A stretch of 64,000 nucleotides of DNA, taken from Terriglobales bacterium. Lineage in GTDB: Bacteria > Acidobacteriota > Terriglobia > Terriglobales > Acidobacteriaceae. The translations under genes were made by a program, and so were the position numbers. Below are positions 59,765 to 64,000 of this stretch, one piece after another. Where the stretch lies: contig DATHMF010000116.1 in NCBI GenBank assembly GCA_035487355.1, positions 1 through 64,000 on the forward strand, read 5' to 3'. The notes under the pieces are model-generated. The model was not told the DNA's origin. It did no database searches and was given only the letters and a program-made list of their open reading frames with translations. Each line of letters starts with the position of its first letter. The first letter of the stretch is position 1.

Positions 59765-61083
59765 AGGTCGCCTCGCAGAACAACCGTTGGATCCAGACGG
59801 ACCGCGCGCCGTAATGCCAGAGCGCTTCCGGATAGCAGAATGAAGAATGAAATCAGCAGCACGATCGGCAGCAGAGCAACTTCAACGTGGATGCTGCTCC
59901 CAAAAACGCTTAGCGAGATTCGCTGCGCTAATAGAATTCCCAAAGCAAAGCCTAAACCGCCCGCTACAACAGCCAGCATCGCCCCCTCAGCAAAGAACAA
60001 CGCCGCCACCGAAGAGCGGGTTGCGCCCAGGGCCTTCATGAGTCCGATTTCGCGCCGGCGGACCATCAGAGTGTTCATCACGGCGGCAGAAACAGCCAAC
60101 ACCGCTGCCAGAAGAGCAGCGAGCGTTACCAGCCACATTAGTCCTTTGATCCGCGAAAGCACCGAGCCTTCATTCTGCGCGACTTGTCGTATCTGCTCTG
60201 CATGGGCATAGGGCAGAGCTTCACTAATCTGGAGTGCGATGGAGTTGGCGTAAGGTGAGCAATACCAGCGGTCACGCATCTCCCGAGACATCGTGCTGGG
60301 ATTGCGTCGTGCAAAGGCGTCCTCGGGTTTGGTCAGAGCGCTTACGTAGAGCCTGCGAACAGCATCCGGTCTGCCCGCGATTTGCTGCACCAGCACCAGA
60401 GGAGCCATTACAGCTTTTTCTTCGGCGCTGCCGGTGCTCAGAATTCCAGTGATCTTCAACTCACGGTCGCCTACCCGCAAGACGTCGCCTGGTTTCAGGT
60501 GATGCTGATCTGCAAATTGGATTCCGGCCAGCACCTCAATCGGTTGTTTTGCCGAAAGTTCATCCTGAGGCCACTCGCCTTGTACCTTCCACCACGGATA
60601 CGTGCTACGTACGCCCGTAACAAAATCTTCTTTACCGTAATGAATCGTCTTCGCGAAATAGGTGCCAATCAACTCTACGGGGATTTCAGTTGGACTATTT
60701 GCGTTTGCATCCGATCCTGCGTGGTTCGCCGTATTGTTTAAAGCAGCGTTCACGTCCAACGAAAGAAAAGGCGCAAATCCAGTGATGTTGTGTCCCCAAA
60801 AAATGCCCTTGAGCTTCGGCAAGTCTGATTCCTTAAGGAATGCGCCGGAGGTGATGGGCTTCAAATTGACTCCGCCAATTTCCACATCAAGCGTGTCTTC
60901 CTGCGGATAAGCTACAAGATTGGGGCCGTACACTCGCAACTCACGATTCATCTTGTCGCCTATATCGGTCGCCACGGCGATCATGGCCGTGGCCACGGCC
61001 ACGCCGAACACAATGGCCGTTGCAGCCAGGAGCTTGTTTCGCCGCTGGCGGTAGAACGATTGATAGACGAGTCGGAAAAACAT
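59761..61083 (-). CDS. MacB/FtsX-type ABC permease 1 of iron operon
   Basis: 440 aa from ATG 61083; the frame runs further up into the FTR1 gene, which is not used. It opens MFFRLVYQSFYRQRRNKLLA with a membrane segment at 18-38, a large periplasmic domain (GPNLVAYPQEDTLDVEIG and on) and three C-terminal segments with the coupling loop RREIGLMKALGATRSSVAAL. It probably forms a heterodimer with permease 2. The gene begins 2 bases after the FTR1 stop (TGATCATG). Confidence 0.88.
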   Translation of the reverse strand: MFFRLVYQSFYRQRRNKLLAATAIVFGVAVATAMIAVATDIGDKMNRELRVYGPNLVAYPQEDTLDVEIGGVNLKPITSGAFLKESDLPKLKGIFWGHNITGFAPFLSLDVNAALNNTANHAGSDANANSPTEIPVELIGTYFAKTIHYGKEDFVTGVRSTYPWWKVQGEWPQDELSAKQPIEVLAGIQFADQHHLKPGDVLRVGDRELKITGILSTGSAEEKAVMAPLVLVQQIAGRPDAVRRLYVSALTKPEDAFARRNPSTMSREMRDRWYCSPYANSIALQISEALPYAHAEQIRQVAQNEGSVLSRIKGLMWLVTLAALLAAVLAVSAAVMNTLMVRRREIGLMKALGATRSSVAALFFAEGAMLAVVAGGLGFALGILLAQRISLSVFGSSIHVEVALLPIVLLISFFILLSGSALALRRAVRLDPTVVLRGDL

Positions 61084-61085
61084 GA

Positions 61086-62342
61086 TCAGTGTTGGAAGTA
61101 TTCCACCCCGGCGGCCAGGTCGGGCTGCGTGATGACAATGGAATCGGCCGTCTTGGTTGCTTTCAAAGGTATAGGATTGCATCCACCGGGCTGTCCCACT
61201 GACTGCGGATTCACCGGCGCAGCACAGTTCTTGCATACCAATCCCGTACTGGTTTTGTAAAACCCTACCGGGCCGCAAATCGTACAAGCGTCAAGAACGG
61301 TAGCGACACTTCCATCAGGTTTTTGATAAAGGAAGAAGCGCATCTCGGTTCCGTTGATAGTAATGGAATAACGATGCAGGTCTCCATCGGAAACCTGGGA
61401 GAGCGGAACACTCACCTGGCCATTGACCAATTGCACCGGAGTTGCCGGCGAGAGGCCTGTGGTGCTCTGGGCATAAATAAATTGGGCGGTAATGAGAACG
61501 ATAAAAACAAATGTCGTCACATAAACCGAGACCATCCAGAAGCGCTCACGCCGTGCTGTCCATACTGCTTTGCGCTGCTCCGCTCCAGTTGTACCTGAAG
61601 CGGGAGATCCAGAAGGTGCACGACGACGCCACTCCATCAAAACCATCAGCGCAGCCAGCGCCAGGATCGTAATAAAAAAGAAAAGATCATTGCGTACGAT
61701 AGGGCCAATCAGCGCCATCTCGCGCTTACTGGAGGGCAATACGCCGTTTTCTGAGAGCTCATGCAGACCGGAGATGATAAGCTGTGCCGACACGAAAAAT
61801 AGAATCACCGAAGTGACGCGGAAGAATTTCTGCAGGTTAATCCGTACTGAACCTTTTACAAACATGACGCCGAACAAAATTGCCAGCATCACGCCAGCGA
61901 GGGTCCCAACAAAGTTCATCAATTCGGTCGAATTGAAGGAAACTCCAGCCAGGATCAGCACCGTTTCCACGCCCTCGCGCAAGACCATGAGAAAAACAAA
62001 AGCAAACAGGCCAAGGCGCGAGCTGTTACTGGCCAATTGGCTCACTTTACTTTCGATTTCACCCTTTAAGCGGCGGGCCGTGCGCATCATGAAGATGATC
62101 ATGCTGATGGTTAACGCTGCCGCCACAAGCATGACCCAGCCCTCGAAAATGTCCTGATTCAGTTGGATACGGGAGATCACCACCGCCACGCCGACGCTGG
62201 CCACAAAAGCCGCTATGAGCGCGATGTAAACAACCCGGCGCAACTCTTCCCGGCCAATCTTGGCCAGATAGGCGAGGGTAATTCCTACAATTAGGGCAGC
62301 TTCCACGCCCTCTCGTAATGTAATAACAAGTGCTTGCAGCAT
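61086..62342 (-). CDS. FTR1 family iron permease fused to a DUF2318 domain
   Basis: 418 aa. Residues 1-245 are an FTR1/EfeU-type permease with seven segments and two REGVE iron motifs (residues 10-14 and 122-126). After a membrane segment near 275-295, residues about 310-418 form a DUF2318 domain outside the membrane: MRFFLYQKPDGSVATVLDAC with CTICG, then CKNCAAP and a C-terminal FPIP-like strand region. In Campylobacter these are separate genes (Cj1658, Cj1660). It imports ferric or ferrous iron across the inner membrane. ATG 62342 has AGGA about 12 bases upstream. A palindrome at 62362-62378 lies just upstream. Confidence 0.9.
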   Translation of the reverse strand: MLQALVITLREGVEAALIVGITLAYLAKIGREELRRVVYIALIAAFVASVGVAVVISRIQLNQDIFEGWVMLVAAALTISMIIFMMRTARRLKGEIESKVSQLASNSSRLGLFAFVFLMVLREGVETVLILAGVSFNSTELMNFVGTLAGVMLAILFGVMFVKGSVRINLQKFFRVTSVILFFVSAQLIISGLHELSENGVLPSSKREMALIGPIVRNDLFFFITILALAALMVLMEWRRRAPSGSPASGTTGAEQRKAVWTARRERFWMVSVYVTTFVFIVLITAQFIYAQSTTGLSPATPVQLVNGQVSVPLSQVSDGDLHRYSITINGTEMRFFLYQKPDGSVATVLDACTICGPVGFYKTSTGLVCKNCAAPVNPQSVGQPGGCNPIPLKATKTADSIVITQPDLAAGVEYFQH

Positions 62343-62361
62343 ATTATTGGGTCAATCCTAC

Positions 62362-62378
62362 TTGCAAATCGTTTGCAA
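62362..62378. promoter_or_regulatory. perfect palindrome upstream of the iron operon
   Basis: TTGCAAA-TCG-TTTGCAA is a perfect 17-base inverted repeat, 20 bases before the FTR1 start codon. Its place suits a metal-dependent repressor operator. The DtxR domain encoded by the last gene of the operon is a candidate ligand; a Fur protein is another. No DtxR consensus can be claimed. Confidence 0.55.
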
Positions 62379-62525
62379 CTGGAGAAACAAGCATCGAAGT
62401 GTGAAATACAGTCTGCATTTTACGTATGACTACGATTCTAAAGTTCCCTGGAACAGTGCGTCAAATAAAAGCCGGGCCCGGAACCTTGTTGAGAATGACT
62501 GCAGGCATTAAAACGCGCGGTTTTG

Positions 62526-63212
62526 CTAAAGCTTCTGCAAGAATTTCTTGGCCTGCTCATAATGGGGAAATGACTTTTCCTCCGCCTGAAACTCCGGGGG
62601 ATGCACGCAGCGTTTGCTCCCTCGCAGTTTAACCGGATACTTCAAATGCAGCATCTCATGAAACAGCAAATACTCCACGGCAAAACGGGGCACGGCCTCG
62701 CGGTCAAAAATCCTGCTCACCACAATCGTGTTATGCGCCGGGTCGTAATGTCCAAGACTGCTGCGCGAGGCGTTCGAACTCCATGTAAGCCGCGGCTTTC
62801 CCATCAGCCCGTGAAAGTGGCGGGTATTGAGTTCATCGAAAATTTCTTCCAGGTTAAAGCGGTGTCCATTGGCAGAAGAAATTCGCTTGCGACCGCGCAT
62901 CTGGCGGATCAGGTGCGCCTTAGACGCTATTTCATGACTGCCGACATATTTGCGATAGCGGATGGCATGGCTGCTCTCGATGGGTTTGAGGTAAAGCTTG
63001 GCCAGCAGTATGTGGGCGATAGCATACAGCACAGAGTCCGGAGCGCCTTCCAGCAGATCAGAGAGCCGCGCCAGGATGCGTCCTTCGCGTAGCCGAATCG
63101 TATTATTGACATTGGCAAAGGCACGAAACTGGACCTGAAACTCCGGCATCGGCGCCCGCGGACGCAGTTCGCGGTAGCTTTCCTGAAAGATTGGTATGAG
63201 ATTAGGGTTCAC
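62526..63212 (-). CDS. SprT-like metalloprotease
   Basis: 228 aa from GTG 63212. The active site is LLFHEMLHLKYP (HEMLH, about 185-189), a third metal ligand is probably the His in CVHPPEFQAEEK, and the upstream region (HFHGLMGKPRLTWSSNAS, LGHYDPAHNTIVVSRIFD) matches SprT-like domains, which cut DNA-protein crosslinks. The N-terminal part (1-110) is basic and helical and not recognised. No zinc ribbon follows the domain. Confidence 0.82.
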   Translation of the reverse strand: MNPNLIPIFQESYRELRPRAPMPEFQVQFRAFANVNNTIRLREGRILARLSDLLEGAPDSVLYAIAHILLAKLYLKPIESSHAIRYRKYVGSHEIASKAHLIRQMRGRKRISSANGHRFNLEEIFDELNTRHFHGLMGKPRLTWSSNASRSSLGHYDPAHNTIVVSRIFDREAVPRFAVEYLLFHEMLHLKYPVKLRGSKRCVHPPEFQAEEKSFPHYEQAKKFLQKL

Positions 63213-63246
63213 TGTTTTTACAGTATCACGAGAAACTTAAAAGACA

Positions 63247-64000
63247 TCACCAGCCTGTGGTCAGCAGCTTTCGTGCCGCACTCAGAGAACAGCTCTGATA
63301 TTTGTGATAAGCCTCGGCGGCTCGCTCCCGGATTTGCTGGTTGCTCTCCCTGAGAATCCAGCCATCAATGGCGCTTTTCAAAGTGTAAGCTTCCGGTGCC
63401 ATCAGGCCATTTGTCCACAGCAAAGGATATGCACCAGTGGCGTACAGCGACTGCCCAAAGAAAGCCTTACTGTAGCAAGCCAGGATTATTGTTTCCCGCC
63501 AGCTACCATTTCTTTTTTGTGGAAGGGAAGATAGCTGGAAGTCCATCAACCCATCATGCCCCACGTATGCCACCAGGTTGGCATTCCCGCCACCTTCGAA
63601 GGTTAAAGTCTGAGAACTGGTCTTTAGAGTGATCGTTTCGGGATTCGCTCCAGATGCTGCCTGCAGGAAATCAATGACTGCTTGCTTGATCTGATTACCA
63701 TGATAGGCGTCGGCAACAAGATAGACATTTTTGCTGCGGTACTTGAAGATGCATCGTTCCAGCACCTCTGCTTTGGGTCCTTGCCGAGTCGCGAGTAATT
63801 GCCAATCACTACTTCTTGTGAAGAAGGTCTTCACTCCGTAAGCCGATCCCCAGTAGAGGTTATTGTTTGGGTCCTCGCCATTTCCTAGCTTTGCTGGAAC
63901 CGGAACGATACCTTGGCTTTGGTTATCGGCCAATGCCACAAAGACATGGATTGTTTTCGGCGGCTCGCCCTTGTTCTCTTGTGGCTTCGACGTACTCGGC
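63247..64000 (-). CDS. caspase-like protein of unknown role (5' end outside window)
   Basis: The frame stays open to the window edge, giving 251 or more residues; the GTG at 63939 is only an internal codon candidate. Upstream in-frame residues include EPPKTIHVFVALADNQSQG. The conserved-looking core has VYLVADAYHG, a His in NLVAYVGHDGLMDF and a Cys in ETIILACYSKAFFGQS, arranged like the His-Cys dyad of caspase/gingipain-fold proteases. The C-terminus (KYQSCSLSAARKLLTTGW) is complete. Protease activity is inference from two motifs. Confidence 0.6.
   Translation of the reverse strand, partial: PSTSKPQENKGEPPKTIHVFVALADNQSQGIVPVPAKLGNGEDPNNNLYWGSAYGVKTFFTRSSDWQLLATRQGPKAEVLERCIFKYRSKNVYLVADAYHGNQIKQAVIDFLQAASGANPETITLKTSSQTLTFEGGGNANLVAYVGHDGLMDFQLSSLPQKRNGSWRETIILACYSKAFFGQSLYATGAYPLLWTNGLMAPEAYTLKSAIDGWILRESNQQIRERAAEAYHKYQSCSLSAARKLLTTGW

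Overview
The window looks like chromosomal DNA of a soil-type acidobacterium (Acidobacteriota, probably class Terriglobia). This is inferred from the mix of genes: LpxD (an outer membrane), a gamma-alpha fused 2-oxoacid:acceptor oxidoreductase, a two-propeller sensor with a GGDEF output, YpdA-type reductase, FTR1 iron uptake, and several small proteins without a family name. Many short dispersed repeats sit between the genes. Most genes are core housekeeping genes of moderate GC. No tRNA, rRNA, CRISPR array or intact transposase gene was seen.

Layout. 1-9.9 kb: a small membrane protein end, DUF2752, a response regulator with lpxD, a tRNA nucleotidyltransferase-like protein with a long basic tail, dnaE and accA. 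10.4-14.6 kb: korAB, a SnoaL-like protein and a lone 2Fe-2S protein. 15.0-16.1 kb: two tandem genes for Cys/His-rich small proteins, the second frameshifted. 16.3-20.9 kb: an AT-richer accessory island. 21.1-35 kb: ftsK, uppP, an SH3/TPR lipoprotein-like protein, threonine ammonia-lyase, a hydrolase, RNase J, a propeller-GGDEF protein, a Fis-type regulator, cvpA and purC. 35.2-48.8 kb: smc with an acidic insertion, rimO, a TgpA-like transglutaminase, the SRP RNA, fabH, a HAD phosphatase, aspA and ypdA. 48.9-51.2 kb: a TetR-controlled cassette bounded by 14-bp inverted repeats. 51.2-56.2 kb: cyaY, ssb, lspA-ileS. 57.4-62.4 kb: an iron uptake operon. 62.5-64 kb: a SprT-like protein and a partial caspase-like protein.

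The accessory island is the best candidate for an undescribed system. One strong-looking promoter with nested inverted repeats precedes a plus-strand operon: an HNH protein ending in a glycine zipper, a protein with a degenerate PD-(D/E)XK-like core, six consecutive small helix-turn-helix proteins (52-88 aa) that look like diverged paralogues, and a HEPN-like protein with an Rx4H motif. Convergent to it lie a winged-helix regulator and a PD-(D/E)XK nuclease with a RecB-type QxxxY motif. Three potential nucleases plus one potential RNase around a battery of DNA-binding proteins suggests a defence or conflict system; this is inference.

The iron operon resembles the Campylobacter Cj1658-p19-Cj1660-1663 type (FTR1 permease, DUF2318, two MacB-like permeases, one ATPase). 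Here FTR1 is fused to DUF2318, no p19 is present, and the ATPase carries a complete DtxR/MntR-like repressor at its C-terminus, so metal sensing and transport ATPase are in one polypeptide.
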